Assembly: GCA_031414695.1 (NCBI GenBank)
Contig: JANNWG010000014.1
Coordinates: 62,001 to 126,000 of the forward strand
Direction of reading: 5' to 3'
DNA length: 64,000 nt
Origin: UKL13-2 sp031414695
GTDB taxonomy: Bacteria > Pseudomonadota > Gammaproteobacteria > Burkholderiales > Usitatibacteraceae
In this document: piece after piece, positions 16,668-24,839 of the stretch
How positions within the stretch are numbered: the stretch's first letter is position 1
How the letters are laid out: every line of letters starts with the position of its first letter
The notes under the pieces: generated by a model
The model's database searches: none
What the model was told of the DNA's origin: nothing
Seen by the model: the letters and a program-made list of their open reading frames with translations, nothing else
Made by a program: the position numbers and the translations under genes

Positions 16668-17441
16668 ATGCCAAATCACTCTATTGAAACATCCGACGAA
16701 GCCGGCGTACGTTTTTTGCACTTTGGCTCCGAATGGGTACAGGGCGCCATGCGCATCGCAAGGCCGTGGTCGCTTGAGCTCGAATACACGCGAGAAATGA
16801 TGTTAGCGCTCGCGTTGCGTTCTGCGCCGACGTGGCCTTGCAATGTATTGCAGGTGGGCCTGGGCGCAGGCTCAATCACCAAATTTCTCTATCGCCACCG
16901 CGCCCACGCCAAGCAAACTATTATTGAAATCAATGCCAAGGTGGTACCAGTTGCGATGCAAATGTTTAAGCTGCCGCAGGATAACGACAAGCTCAATATT
17001 GAAATTGCCGACGGCATTTTATGGATGAAAGAAAACGCGCAGCAGCAAAAGCGTAGTCAAAAATTTGATTTAATCACCGTTGATGGCTACGACAACAACG
17101 CGCGTTTTGGTGGCTTAGGCGCGGAAGATTTTTATCGAGATTGTCGGGCGAATTTAAGCCGCCAAGGGTTGCTCACGTTAAATTTATTTGGTCGTGCGCG
17201 AGGTTATGGTCGCCAACTTGATAATTTATATCGGGCATTTGATGGCCGTATTTTGCCGTTACCGGCTAACGATGAGGGCAATGCGATTGCTTTTGCCGCG
17301 ATTGGCGATGCAATTTTGTTAGACGTAAACGCGTTAACAGCCGAATGCACAAGACTAAAACGTGAGACGGGTATTAAATGGGGCGCATCGGAAACACGGC
17401 TGATGCGTGCGATAAAAAATATCGAGTCGAAGACCCTGTAA
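16668..17441 (+). CDS. Spermidine synthase-like methyltransferase-fold protein
   Basis: 257 residues from ATG 16668. The upstream extension to 16581 would read through the inverted-repeat element, so it is not used. The nucleotide-binding motif VLQVGLGAGSITKFLYRHR, followed by TIIEINAKVVPVA, and the catalytic-region LITVDGYDNNARFGGLGAEDFYRDC place it in the polyamine synthase fold. The protein is shorter than SpeE and the family includes members that are not aminopropyltransferases, so the reaction is uncertain. A small membrane protein follows after about 20 bases. Confidence 0.8.
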   Translation: MPNHSIETSDEAGVRFLHFGSEWVQGAMRIARPWSLELEYTREMMLALALRSAPTWPCNVLQVGLGAGSITKFLYRHRAHAKQTIIEINAKVVPVAMQMFKLPQDNDKLNIEIADGILWMKENAQQQKRSQKFDLITVDGYDNNARFGGLGAEDFYRDCRANLSRQGLLTLNLFGRARGYGRQLDNLYRAFDGRILPLPANDEGNAIAFAAIGDAILLDVNALTAECTRLKRETGIKWGASETRLMRAIKNIESKTL

Positions 17442-17460
17442 CCAATTGGACGAAAGCAAA

Positions 17461-17811
17461 ATGGAAATCTTAAATTGGCTATTTTTTGGGCCGTCGCGAT
17501 TAGTAGCTTTATGGCCATACGCCGGATTTGCGATTGCAGCGGTCTTGATAGGCGCGCAGTTGTATCGAACAATCGGCGAAACAAGCATTGGCGATTTTGA
17601 GTTCAGCCGGCAATGGTTTAGAAAAGCCCCTGTATTTACCGGATTACTTTGGATTATTTTTAATCTTTACGAAATGCAAATGAAAGCAGTTATGCCGGCA
17701 AGTGAAGCCGCATTTAGCATGGCGCGACTAGATTTAATCGTGCTAACACCACTCTTGTATGTGCTGAGCGCATTCGCAATTTACAGCTTATTCGCCGCGC
17801 GTCGTAAATAG
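17461..17811 (+). CDS. Small inner-membrane protein, unknown function
   Basis: 116 residues from ATG 17461; a TTG at 17446 in frame is an alternative. Hydrophobic segments WPYAGFAIAAVLIGAQLY, VFTGLLWIIFNLYEMQM and LIVLTPLLYVLSAFAIYSLF suggest three membrane helices with a basic C-terminus (AARRK). It shares strand and close spacing with the upstream gene and is probably co-transcribed. No family is recognised. The following 17812-18002 shows only an imperfect CTCAACCCGG/CCGGATTGAG pairing. Confidence 0.7.
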   Translation: MEILNWLFFGPSRLVALWPYAGFAIAAVLIGAQLYRTIGETSIGDFEFSRQWFRKAPVFTGLLWIIFNLYEMQMKAVMPASEAAFSMARLDLIVLTPLLYVLSAFAIYSLFAARRK

Positions 17812-18002
17812 GCTATTTTGCAGGGCGGTCGCGTTTGTTGCGTTCGCGAGTATTGGGGCGCGTGGATGATTGCTTGTCTGGCGCTAGAAACGAAGTGGTG
17901 CTGAGGAACATCGTTATCGTAAATGTCTCAACCCGGAAAGTGAGTCAAGACCGAAGTCAGACACACCTGCCGGATTGAGAGAGTTCGAAGCCATTTTCCA
18001 AC

Positions 18003-18281
18003 TTAACCCATCGGTTTGATGAGCGGCGTGATCACTGGTGTGACCATTGGCGCTGGCTTTGCGGCGGGAGCAACTTTTTTAGGCGCTGCTTTTTTCGCTG
18101 CTGGCTTCTTGACTGGCTTAGCTACTTTTTTTTTTGCGACTGGCTTTGCGGCGGGCTTCTTTGCAGCTGGCTTTTTGGCCGCTGGTTTTTTAGCCGCTGG
18201 CTTTTTTGCTACTGGCTTCTTTGCTACTACTTTTTTAGCCGCTGGTTTTTTAGCTGCCGGCTTTTTCTTGGCTACTGCCAT
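18003..18281 (-). CDS. Histone H1-like Lys/Ala/Pro-rich DNA-binding protein
   Basis: 92 residues made almost wholly of KKPAAK-type repeats, with a PMVTPVITPLIKPMG tail. Such AlgP/H1-like proteins bind DNA non-specifically through lysines and act in nucleoid organisation. ATG 18281 has a strong AAAGGAG box seven bases away, so the two residues of an upstream TTG start are excluded. The repeat region is prone to length change by slippage. Similar KPxAKK repeats end the topoisomerase III in this window. Confidence 0.85.
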   Translation of the reverse strand: MAVAKKKPAAKKPAAKKVVAKKPVAKKPAAKKPAAKKPAAKKPAAKPVAKKKVAKPVKKPAAKKAAPKKVAPAAKPAPMVTPVITPLIKPMG

Positions 18282-18321
18282 GATCAACTCCTTTCGATGG
18301 TTGGACCGAATTACAGTTTAA

Positions 18322-18421
18322 GACTCGACAACATAAAACATATCGAGTCACCAAGGCATCACTCGTTAGAACGATTACTTACATATCATTAACATTCAAT
18401 AAAGATGTAAGCACTTGGTGA
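18322..18421. promoter_or_regulatory. Nested inverted repeats upstream of the H1-like gene
   Basis: GACTCGA/TCGAGTC (18322-18349) lies next to TCACCAAG/CTTGGTGA (18348-18421). The latter encloses CGTT/AACG and CTTACAT/ATGTAAG, drawing a three-way junction. The two outer pairings share bases and exclude each other. This lies in the 325-bp gene-poor gap 18282-18606. It may be a regulatory leader or a small structured RNA; no promoter was clear. Confidence 0.35.
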
Positions 18422-18505
18422 AACGGATTGTATTGAAGAATTTTTTCGAACACCAGTTTTTCGTGTTGTCAAGACTGCTTATTTGCAATCATCATTTGCA
18501 AAATA

Positions 18506-18520
18506 GTATCGATTCGATAC
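18506..18520. promoter_or_regulatory. 15-bp perfect palindrome GTATCGATTCGATAC
   Basis: GTATCGA and TCGATAC flank one T. Related half-sites AGTATCGAATC occur twice at 20492 and 20540 upstream of the MarR-type gene. A shared operator is possible but unproven. Confidence 0.3.
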
Positions 18521-18606
18521 CAACAATAAAGCTAACCAAAAATTTGAACGCATTTTCTTGTTATTTTTTAGGCGTCTCTTTTAAGCATGTCTTTTAATGC
18601 GCCTCA

Positions 18607-19902
18607 TTAAGGCAATATTTTTTCGCCTGCGATGAGCGTCGAAAAGGTTTCGCGCTCACGTACCACAAGCACGTTGCTGCCATCAACCATTAGTTCAGCC
18701 GCACGTCCGCGTGAATTGTAGTTTGACGACATCACAAATCCATATGCGCCCGCTGAAAGTATTGCAACACGATCACCGGCAACGGCTGATAGTGTGCGCG
18801 CATAGCCTAATACATCAGCACTCTCGCAGACAGGGCCTACTACATCGTATTCGGCGGAATTCGCAGTTGTATTCGTTGTATTCAACTCCGTAATCTCATG
18901 GTGTGCTTGATAAAGTGCGGGGCGAATCAAATCATTCATGGCGGCATCAATGATGAGGAAATTCTTATGCTCGCCCAGCTTCACATATTCCACCGTTGAA
19001 AGCAGTACTCCCGCGTTTCCTGCAATCGCGCGACCTGGCTCCATGAGTAGCTCAACATCACGTTGACCTAAGACCGCTTCTAATGCGTTTGCATAAGTGG
19101 CTAGGTTAATTTCGGCTTCATCTTTGTAAGTAATGCCCACACCACCACCAGGGCAGATGTGATGAATTTGAATACCATCGCGCGCAAGATCATCGGCAAG
19201 GGCGACAATTTTGCCCATTGCTTCAATCAGCGGTGTGGCGTCAGTGAGCTGTGAGCCGATATGGCAATCCACACCTGCAATAGTAATGCCTGGTAAGGTG
19301 GCCGCGAGTCGATAGACATCACGCGCACGATTAAAGGCGATACCAAATTTATTATTTTTTAATCCCGTAGAAATGTAGGGATGTGTTTTCGCATCGACAT
19401 CCGGATTCACGCGCAAACTGATTGGCGCTTTTTTATTCATCGTAACGGCAACATCATTGAGTCGTAGTAGCTCGGCCTCTGACTCAACGTTAAAACATTT
19501 AATGCCTGCATTGAGTGCTATAACCATTTCAGCGCGCGTCTTGCCAAGCCCTGAGAAAACCACTTTATTCGCCGCGCCGCCCGCATGCAGCACACGCTGT
19601 AATTCGCCACCTGAGACGATATCAAAGCCAGCGCCTAATCGAGCCAACACATTTAATACCGCCAGGTTTGAATTAGCTTTAACCGCGAAGCAAATCGTAT
19701 AGGCCTTGCCCGCGCGGGCATGGCTGACAGCGCTATTTAGCTTAGCAAATGCGTTGCTGAGCGCCGCGCGTGAATAAACAAAGGCGGGTGTGCCGTGCAG
19801 GTTGGCGATGTCAGTCAGTGACACATCCTCCATATACAGTGCGCCGTTGCGGCGTGTTAGCCCGAAGGTTTCAAGTGGTGCAGAAGTCGATGATGAGTGC
19901 AT
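18607..19902 (-). CDS. lysA: Diaminopimelate decarboxylase
   Basis: A PLP enzyme (fold type III) that decarboxylates meso-diaminopimelate to lysine. It has 431 residues from ATG 19902; the frame stays open to 20028 across the lipoprotein gene, but that extension is not family-like. The PLP lysine lies in TICFAVKANSNLAVLN. Other marks are GAGFDIVSGGEL, NKFGIAF, DCHIGSQLTD, CPGGGVGITYKDE, EPGRAI and the substrate-binding GPVCESADVLGY. It is the second gene after lptM, the usual order in betaproteobacteria. Confidence 0.97.
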   Translation of the reverse strand: MHSSSTSAPLETFGLTRRNGALYMEDVSLTDIANLHGTPAFVYSRAALSNAFAKLNSAVSHARAGKAYTICFAVKANSNLAVLNVLARLGAGFDIVSGGELQRVLHAGGAANKVVFSGLGKTRAEMVIALNAGIKCFNVESEAELLRLNDVAVTMNKKAPISLRVNPDVDAKTHPYISTGLKNNKFGIAFNRARDVYRLAATLPGITIAGVDCHIGSQLTDATPLIEAMGKIVALADDLARDGIQIHHICPGGGVGITYKDEAEINLATYANALEAVLGQRDVELLMEPGRAIAGNAGVLLSTVEYVKLGEHKNFLIIDAAMNDLIRPALYQAHHEITELNTTNTTANSAEYDVVGPVCESADVLGYARTLSAVAGDRVAILSAGAYGFVMSSNYNSRGRAAELMVDGSNVLVVRERETFSTLIAGEKILP

Positions 19903-19906
19903 ATGC

Positions 19907-20044
19907 TTAGTGATTAGTGATAGCAGTGGATGAAGGTGTGGGTGAAGGTGACGGTAAGCGCAACGGGCCCTTTTGGCCGCAGGCGCTAAGGTTTGCAACG
20001 CAAATTGTTGCGAGCAATGTAAATGCAATCATTCGTTTTTTCAT
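19907..20044 (-). CDS. lptM: LptM-type small lipoprotein
   Basis: A 45-residue protein: MKKRMIAFTLLATICVANL, lipobox LSAC, then GQKGPL and a Pro/Ser/Thr tail. The CGQKGPL(Y/R)LP motif right after the lipidated cysteine is the hallmark of the LptM (YifL) group, which assists assembly of the LptDE lipopolysaccharide translocon. A strong GGAGG box ends four bases before the ATG. The stop codon lies only four bases before the lysA start, so the two are co-translated. It is divergent from cyaY. Confidence 0.88.
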   Translation of the reverse strand: MKKRMIAFTLLATICVANLSACGQKGPLRLPSPSPTPSSTAITNH

Positions 20045-20127
20045 TAAGCCTCCAGATATGATGAAATGCTATCACGCTACCTCACAAACGCAATCTCGCC
20101 GCCACGATCAACAACGTCAAAATACCT

Positions 20128-20460
20128 ATGCAAACGCTCATGAATGAAAGTGAATTCCAGCAACGTGTTGATGCGATATTGCTCCAGCTCGAAACCACCT
20201 TTGATACCGTGGATGACGATATTGATTGTGAACTAACGGCAGGTATCCTCACCATCACATTTGAGAATGGCAGTAAGATAATTGTGAATCGGCAAACGCC
20301 TAATCGTGAAATCTGGGTCGCAGCAAAGTCGGGCGGATTTCATTTTCGCCTTGTCGACAACGTGTGGTGCGATACCCGTAACGCACAAACGCTTACTATG
20401 CTGCTCACTAACGTCATAGCACAACAAAGCGGGTGCAAGGTCACAATTAATCTCGCTTAA
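20128..20460 (+). CDS. cyaY: Iron-sulfur assembly protein CyaY (frataxin)
   Basis: 110 residues, or 106 if ATG 20140 (MNESEFQQ, closer to the usual N-terminus) is the start. Frataxin features are the acidic first helix ETTFDTVDDDIDCELTAGILTITFENG, which binds iron, and NRQTPNREIWVAAKSGGFHF on the beta-sheet. The role is iron donation or regulation of Fe-S cluster assembly. It is divergent from lptM-lysA, a common arrangement. Confidence 0.93.
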   Translation: MQTLMNESEFQQRVDAILLQLETTFDTVDDDIDCELTAGILTITFENGSKIIVNRQTPNREIWVAAKSGGFHFRLVDNVWCDTRNAQTLTMLLTNVIAQQSGCKVTINLA

Positions 20461-20491
20461 AAACCGCTTGCAAAAAGCGTGACGCTGTTTT

Positions 20492-20550
20492 AGTATCGAA
20501 TCAACACCAAATAAACTTCAACGAAATATGCATCCAATCAGTATCGAATC
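20492..20550. promoter_or_regulatory. Direct repeats AGTATCGAATC upstream of the MarR-type gene
   Basis: AGTATCGAATC occurs at 20492-20502 and 20540-20550, 48 bases apart start to start, within the gap between cyaY and the regulator. They may be operator half-sites for the regulator or for another factor. Otherwise 20461-20682 shows nothing clear. Confidence 0.3.
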
Positions 20551-20682
20551 GAAACTATATTTAAACCGCCTTGCGGTAAGCCCCTATGCGGCGTTGGTTT
20601 TGAGCAATCCTTATCCATGCATTGCGCGGCAAAATTAAAGTGATTTACCGCACACACACCCCATTTTTTTTACCATCCTGCT

Positions 20683-21282
20683 ATGGATAAACATCCGCTC
20701 GTACTGTTAGAGCTTGTCGAGCGCTTAGGTAATTTGATGCGCGCGGAAGCGCGCCGCGCTGGTGTGGATGAGCAGCTATCCCCCGTACACGTCGAAGCGC
20801 TGGTGTATTTATCGACAGCGAATCGCTATTCCAACACGCCGCAGGCACTAGGGGAGTATTTAGGTTTAACCAAGGGGACGATTTCGCAAAGCCTATTACT
20901 ATTAGATCGGCGTGGATTGCTAGAGCGTTATCAGGACGACATTGATCGCCGCGTGGTGCGATTGCGTTTATCGACCGCTGGTGAGCAATTTTTATACGAT
21001 GCCCAGCCGCAGTCGGCTTGGTTACAAGCGACCCGCGACATTAGTCCCAATCGAATCCGTAATGCGGTCTCGGCATTACGCGAAACGCTCACCACGTTTC
21101 AGGCCGACAATGACGGCCAGCCGTTTGGCACCTGTGTGGGTTGTCGGCACTTTGAGCGGCTATCTGCGCGCGCGTATCGTTGCGGGCTGATGGGTGATCG
21201 ACTGTCTGGCCCGGAAACCCGCAAACTTTGCTGGCTTTTTGAAATGAAAGGTGGAAGCAGCAATGATGAAGAACTTGAATAA
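20683..21282 (+). CDS. MarR-type winged-helix regulator with C-terminal four-cysteine motif
   Basis: 199 residues. The first two thirds form a MarR-like winged helix (LSPVHVEALVYLSTA, ALGEYLGLTKGTISQSLLLLDRRGLLERYQDDIDRRVVRLRL). The last third carries CVGC, a later RCGL and LCWLF: four cysteines plus a histidine in GCRHFERL. These could bind Zn or an Fe-S cluster and make DNA binding metal- or redox-responsive. The target genes are unknown; the PTS genes just downstream on the same strand are candidates. Confidence 0.82.
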   Translation: MDKHPLVLLELVERLGNLMRAEARRAGVDEQLSPVHVEALVYLSTANRYSNTPQALGEYLGLTKGTISQSLLLLDRRGLLERYQDDIDRRVVRLRLSTAGEQFLYDAQPQSAWLQATRDISPNRIRNAVSALRETLTTFQADNDGQPFGTCVGCRHFERLSARAYRCGLMGDRLSGPETRKLCWLFEMKGGSSNDEELE

Positions 21283-21306
21283 CCTGACGTTTGCTAAAAT
21301 CACATC

Positions 21307-21711
21307 ATGATTGGAATACTCATTGTCGCGCACGGCACCTTGGGCGAATCGTTGATTCACTGTGCCTCCCACGTGATGGGCAAGCGCCCGCTCTATTTAC
21401 GTCAGCTAGGCGTGACCGTTCACGACGATCCGGACGCGATATTGCCGCAGGGACAAGATTTGATTCGTTTCCTCGATCAAGGCAGCGGTGTGTTGGTGAT
21501 GACCGACATTTTTGGCGCCACACCGTCAAATATTGCCTGCAGATTATTAGAGGACGGTCGCGTTGAAGGTGTTTCTGGCGTGAATTTGCCAATGCTCATT
21601 CGCGCGCTGACCTATCGCGAAAAATCATTATCGGAATTAATCGAAAAAGCCATCGCGGGCGGGCAAGAAGGCGTCATCAACATGCCCACGACCAATTGCA
21701 AGACTATTTAA
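21307..21711 (+). CDS. PTS EIIA component, mannose/fructose family
   Basis: 134 residues, single EIIA-Man domain. The phosphorylated histidine is H9 in MIGILIVAHGTLGESLI. Other family marks are GVLVMTDIFGATPSN and GVNLPMLIRAL. No EIIB, EIIC or EIID is near, as in many betaproteobacteria, so this EIIA-HPr-EI chain is more likely a regulatory phosphorelay than a sugar transporter. HPr follows after 12 bases. Confidence 0.92.
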   Translation: MIGILIVAHGTLGESLIHCASHVMGKRPLYLRQLGVTVHDDPDAILPQGQDLIRFLDQGSGVLVMTDIFGATPSNIACRLLEDGRVEGVSGVNLPMLIRALTYREKSLSELIEKAIAGGQEGVINMPTTNCKTI

Positions 21712-21723
21712 TTAAGGTAGGCG

Positions 21724-21993
21724 ATGCAAAACACAGAAATTGAAATCATCAATAAGCTCGGCCTACATGCCAGGGCGTCGGCCAAACTCACGCAGACTGC
21801 AGCTGGCTTTCAAAGCGGCGCCTTCATTGCCAAAGGAACAAAGCGCGTCAACGCAAAGTCAATCATGGGAGTAATGATGTTGGCGGCGGGCAAAGGCACC
21901 AAAATCATGATTGAAACCGAGGGCGTCGATGAGTTGGAGGCGATGGCAGCCTTGACCGCACTGATTAACAATAAATTTGGCGAGGGCGAGTGA
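21724..21993 (+). CDS. ptsH: Phosphocarrier protein HPr
   Basis: 89 residues. H15 in NKLGLHARASAKL takes phosphate from EI. S46 in NAKSIMGVMMLAAGKG is the site used by HPr kinase where present. It lies between the EIIA and EI genes. The 319-bp gap to ptsI holds two repeats instead of the usual short spacer. Confidence 0.95.
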   Translation: MQNTEIEIINKLGLHARASAKLTQTAAGFQSGAFIAKGTKRVNAKSIMGVMMLAAGKGTKIMIETEGVDELEAMAALTALINNKFGEGE

Positions 21994-22051
21994 GTTTAAT
22001 GTGGTTCAATCGGCAATTAAACCTAATAAGCACAATTGATTCTATGAGTTT

Positions 22052-22182
22052 GACTCCTCCCTTTGAAAAAGGGAGGTTGGGTGGGATTGCGTTGTTGCGC
22101 TTGGTGCACACTGAAACTACGCCTGAACTTATCCCGCCGCAATCCCTCCCAACTTCCCTTTTTCAAAGGGAGGGGCTAAGTC
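22052..22182. repeat. Family C hairpin repeat between ptsH and ptsI
   Basis: Long imperfect arms: GACTCCTCCCTTTGAAAAAG... with GGGATTGCG on the left, and CGCAATCCCTCCCAACTT...CAAAGGGAGGGGCTAAGTC on the right. Each arm also contains its own small palindrome CCCTTTGAAAAAGGG. It has no coding potential and, with the adjacent family A copy, fills the ptsH-ptsI gap. Confidence 0.85.
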
Positions 22183-22242
22183 TAGTTGTTAAGCAATTTT
22201 CAGTCCGTGTAACTTTTAGAAAAATATTTAATGCAGTTACTA

Positions 22243-22308
22243 TAAGCCATTTAACGGCGGACATTTTCAAGTATTTATGCCCCAAAATGGCCGCCAATGC
22301 TAGGGTTT
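22243..22308. repeat. Family A 66-bp palindrome, copy 2
   Basis: AACGGCGGACATTTT on the left pairs with AAAATGGCCGCCAATG on the right. It ends in TAGGGTTT. That AGGG lies seven bases before the ptsI ATG at 22313 and is the only plausible ribosome binding site there. Confidence 0.8.
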
Positions 22309-22312
22309 ACCC

Positions 22313-24067
22313 ATGAGTTTCACCCTTCACGGCCTGGGCGTATCTGGCGGCATTGCTATCGGCCATGCGCATTTAGTAACATCGGCCTCCCTGGAAGTTG
22401 ATCACTATTCCATTCCGCCAGAGTTTGTAGCGAAAGAAATCAAACGGTTTGAGCGCGCTGTGAAATCAGTGCTGGTGGAGTTAGATACGCTAGAGGCGGA
22501 TATTAAATCGGGCCAGTTAGCCGATGCCCAGTCGAATGCGCATTTTGGTGATATGGCCGCCTTTGTCACCATTCACCGTCTGCTACTTGAAGACCCAATG
22601 TTGTCTGACGAGCCCAGCGTCATCATCAAACGCGAATCATGCAACGCCGAGTGGGCGCTGAAGTTGCAGGTAGACGAATTGCTCGCGCAATTTGCCGATG
22701 TGCAAGACGAATATCTAAATGAACGCAAAACCGACGTGCGCCAAGTGGCCGAACGCGTCATTGCGGCACTTTCTGGACAAGGTGGCGAGGTACCTGAAAA
22801 ACTCCGTGAACGCGCCGAAGATACAATATTGGTCGCGCGTGATCTGTCGCCTGCCGACGTGATTTTATTCAAAGATCATCAAGTGGCGTCCTTCATTACC
22901 GACCTTGGAGGCCGCACCTCGCACACTGCGATTTTGGCGCGCAGCTTAGGTATTCCCGCCATTGTCGCGTTACACACCTCGCGCGAGTTGATACGTGAAG
23001 ACGAATTGATCATCGTCGATGGTGCCCAAGGTGTTGTGATTGTTGAGCCAGACGAGACCGTGCTGGCCGAGTACCGCCTAAAGCAAAATCAATGGAAGCT
23101 TGAGAAGCAAAAGCTCGCGAGACTTAAAACTGCCAGCGCCACTACGCTCGACGGCACAGAAATCGCGCTGCACGCCAATATTGAATTACCAAGCGATCTT
23201 GATGCGGTTAAACAATCCGGCGCTTCCGGAGTTGGCCTATTTCGCAGCGAATTTTTATTCATGAATCGGCGCGATTCGCCGACTGAAGAGGAACAATTTG
23301 AAGCTTATAAAACCGTCGCGGAAGGCTTAAAAGGCAAACCAGTCGTCATTCGTACACTCGATATCGGTGCTGATAAAACATTAGATAGTGATGAAAGTAC
23401 GCATGGACATTCCGCCTTGGGGCTACGTGCAATACGCTATTGCTTGGCAGAGCCTGCAATCTTTAATGTGCAACTTCGTGCGATTTTGCGTGCGTCCAAA
23501 TATGGGGAAATACGAATTTTGATCCCCATGCTGGCTTCAGCACTTGAAATCAAACAAACCCATGTCGCGATTGCGCGCGCCAAAGCCGAACTTAAGGCAG
23601 AAGGTAAAAAATTTAACGATCAAATACAAATTGGCGGCATGATTGAAGTACCCGCTGCCGCTATTGCGCTACCGATGTTTTTGCGCGGGTTGGATTTTTT
23701 ATCTATTGGCACCAATGATTTGATCCAGTACACGCTTGCCATTGACCGCACCGATGATAACGTCGCGCATTTATACGACCCGCTGCATCCGGCGGTGCTG
23801 CATTTGGTCATGAATGTGATTCAACAGGCTAATTTAGCCAAAGTACCGGTAGCAGTATGCGGTGAGATGGCGGGCGACGTTGCTTTAACGCGGCTGTTAC
23901 TCGGCTTTGGCCTGACTGACTTTTCAATGCATCCGGCGAATATTTTGGCGGTGAAACAGCGCGTGCTCATGACCGATTTAGCCGTTATCGGCAAAATTGT
24001 TAATCAAATCATGCAGTCAGACGACGCAGACCGCACGCGCGAATTACTTGATAAATTAAACACATGA
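22313..24067 (+). CDS. ptsI: PTS enzyme I (phosphoenolpyruvate-protein phosphotransferase)
   Basis: 584 residues. It takes phosphate from PEP and passes it to HPr. The N-terminal half holds the active histidine in DLGGRTSHTAILARSLGIPA. The TIM-barrel half holds GVGLFRSEFLFMNR, GADKTLD, GTNDLIQYTLAIDR and the catalytic cysteine in VAVCGEMAGD. Its start overlaps nothing and depends on the repeat-derived AGGG. The stop overlaps the next lipoprotein gene by four bases. Confidence 0.96.
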   Translation: MSFTLHGLGVSGGIAIGHAHLVTSASLEVDHYSIPPEFVAKEIKRFERAVKSVLVELDTLEADIKSGQLADAQSNAHFGDMAAFVTIHRLLLEDPMLSDEPSVIIKRESCNAEWALKLQVDELLAQFADVQDEYLNERKTDVRQVAERVIAALSGQGGEVPEKLRERAEDTILVARDLSPADVILFKDHQVASFITDLGGRTSHTAILARSLGIPAIVALHTSRELIREDELIIVDGAQGVVIVEPDETVLAEYRLKQNQWKLEKQKLARLKTASATTLDGTEIALHANIELPSDLDAVKQSGASGVGLFRSEFLFMNRRDSPTEEEQFEAYKTVAEGLKGKPVVIRTLDIGADKTLDSDESTHGHSALGLRAIRYCLAEPAIFNVQLRAILRASKYGEIRILIPMLASALEIKQTHVAIARAKAELKAEGKKFNDQIQIGGMIEVPAAAIALPMFLRGLDFLSIGTNDLIQYTLAIDRTDDNVAHLYDPLHPAVLHLVMNVIQQANLAKVPVAVCGEMAGDVALTRLLLGFGLTDFSMHPANILAVKQRVLMTDLAVIGKIVNQIMQSDDADRTRELLDKLNT

Positions 24068-24615
24068 AAAAAATTAGTGTCTTGTTACTGAGCTTACTTG
24101 TAGGCTGCGCGGGGATGCCATTCATCAACCGCGAAGTTACTTTTACCACTGAAGAGCTAACCAACCGCCTCGTTAAACGCTTTCCGGTGGAGCGTAATAT
24201 TGCCGATTTGGTCAAAGTCACACTCACACGTCCGCGCGTCACCGTGACCGAAATACCCTCTACCAGCAATCAAGCGCGCCGACTCAGTGTGGCTGTAGAT
24301 GTTGAGGTCAAACTTCCGCTTTCTTCAAAGTCACTTTGGGGGCAAATGGCGCTGTCTGGTTTACCCCGATATGACGTCGCCACACGCGGCATATTTTTGT
24401 CAGATGCCAAGCTAGATCGGGTGCGGGTCGATAACATGCCCGACGCCCTCGCAGCCGCCCTCGCCAAAACTGCCTCGCAACTCGCCAAAGAATACTTTGA
24501 AGATAAAGCGATTTACGACTTTGAGGCGAAAGATATTGAAAGGTTAGGCCAAACCTTAGCCCCAGAAAAGATTGAATTACGCGCGAATCAACTGGTGTTG
24601 GTGCTTAAAAGGTAG
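24064..24615 (+). CDS. DUF1439-type lipoprotein
   Basis: 183 residues. It begins MKKISVLLLSLLVGCAGMP, a lipoprotein signal with lipobox LVGC. The mature part FTTEELTNRLVKRFPVERNIADLVKVTLTRPRV and the closing ERLGQTLAPEKIELRANQLVLVLKR match DUF1439 periplasmic lipoproteins of unknown role. It is translationally coupled to ptsI by an ATGA overlap. Confidence 0.8.
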   Translation: MKKISVLLLSLLVGCAGMPFINREVTFTTEELTNRLVKRFPVERNIADLVKVTLTRPRVTVTEIPSTSNQARRLSVAVDVEVKLPLSSKSLWGQMALSGLPRYDVATRGIFLSDAKLDRVRVDNMPDALAAALAKTASQLAKEYFEDKAIYDFEAKDIERLGQTLAPEKIELRANQLVLVLKR

Positions 24616-24635
24616 TGTCGTGTTGCACTTAACGC

Positions 24636-24778
24636 CAAGCAATCCCCACTAGCTCCCCTTTTTCAAAGGGGAGAACTGATGGTGGAGGTTTGCAATATAG
24701 TAGTCGAACCCTACATCGGCTCCTCCCTTTGAAAAAGCCTGTCCTGAGTTTGTCGAAGGGGGAGGGTGGGAGGGCTTG
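24636..24778. repeat. Family C hairpin repeat with an inserted family B core
   Basis: The left arm CAAGCAATCCCCACTAG plus CTCCCCTTTTTCAAAGGGGAG pairs with a right arm CTCCCTTTGAAAAAG...GGGAGGGTGGGAGGGCTTG. The right arm is interrupted by CCTGTCCTGAGTTTGTCGAAGG, the same core that extends the family B stem at 41661. It fills the convergent gap between two genes. Confidence 0.8.
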
Positions 24779-24839
24779 TGGTGTGCATTGCAAATTTGGA
24801 AATCAAGCCGCAGTAGTAAAAAACTTCACGCAATTAGCG

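Noticed and set aside
16386..16669. Overlapping minus-strand frames of about 70 residues inside the 281-bp element
   Set aside because: They arise from the inverted repeat itself; composition and lack of start signals argue against a protein.
18003..18281. KPAAK coding repeat as a CRISPR-like or satellite array
   Set aside because: The units are protein-coding tandem repeats of irregular length with no spacers.
18415..18597. 60-residue frame between the H1-like gene and lysA
   Set aside because: AT-rich chance frame with no ribosome site or family resemblance, in a gap that carries inverted repeats.
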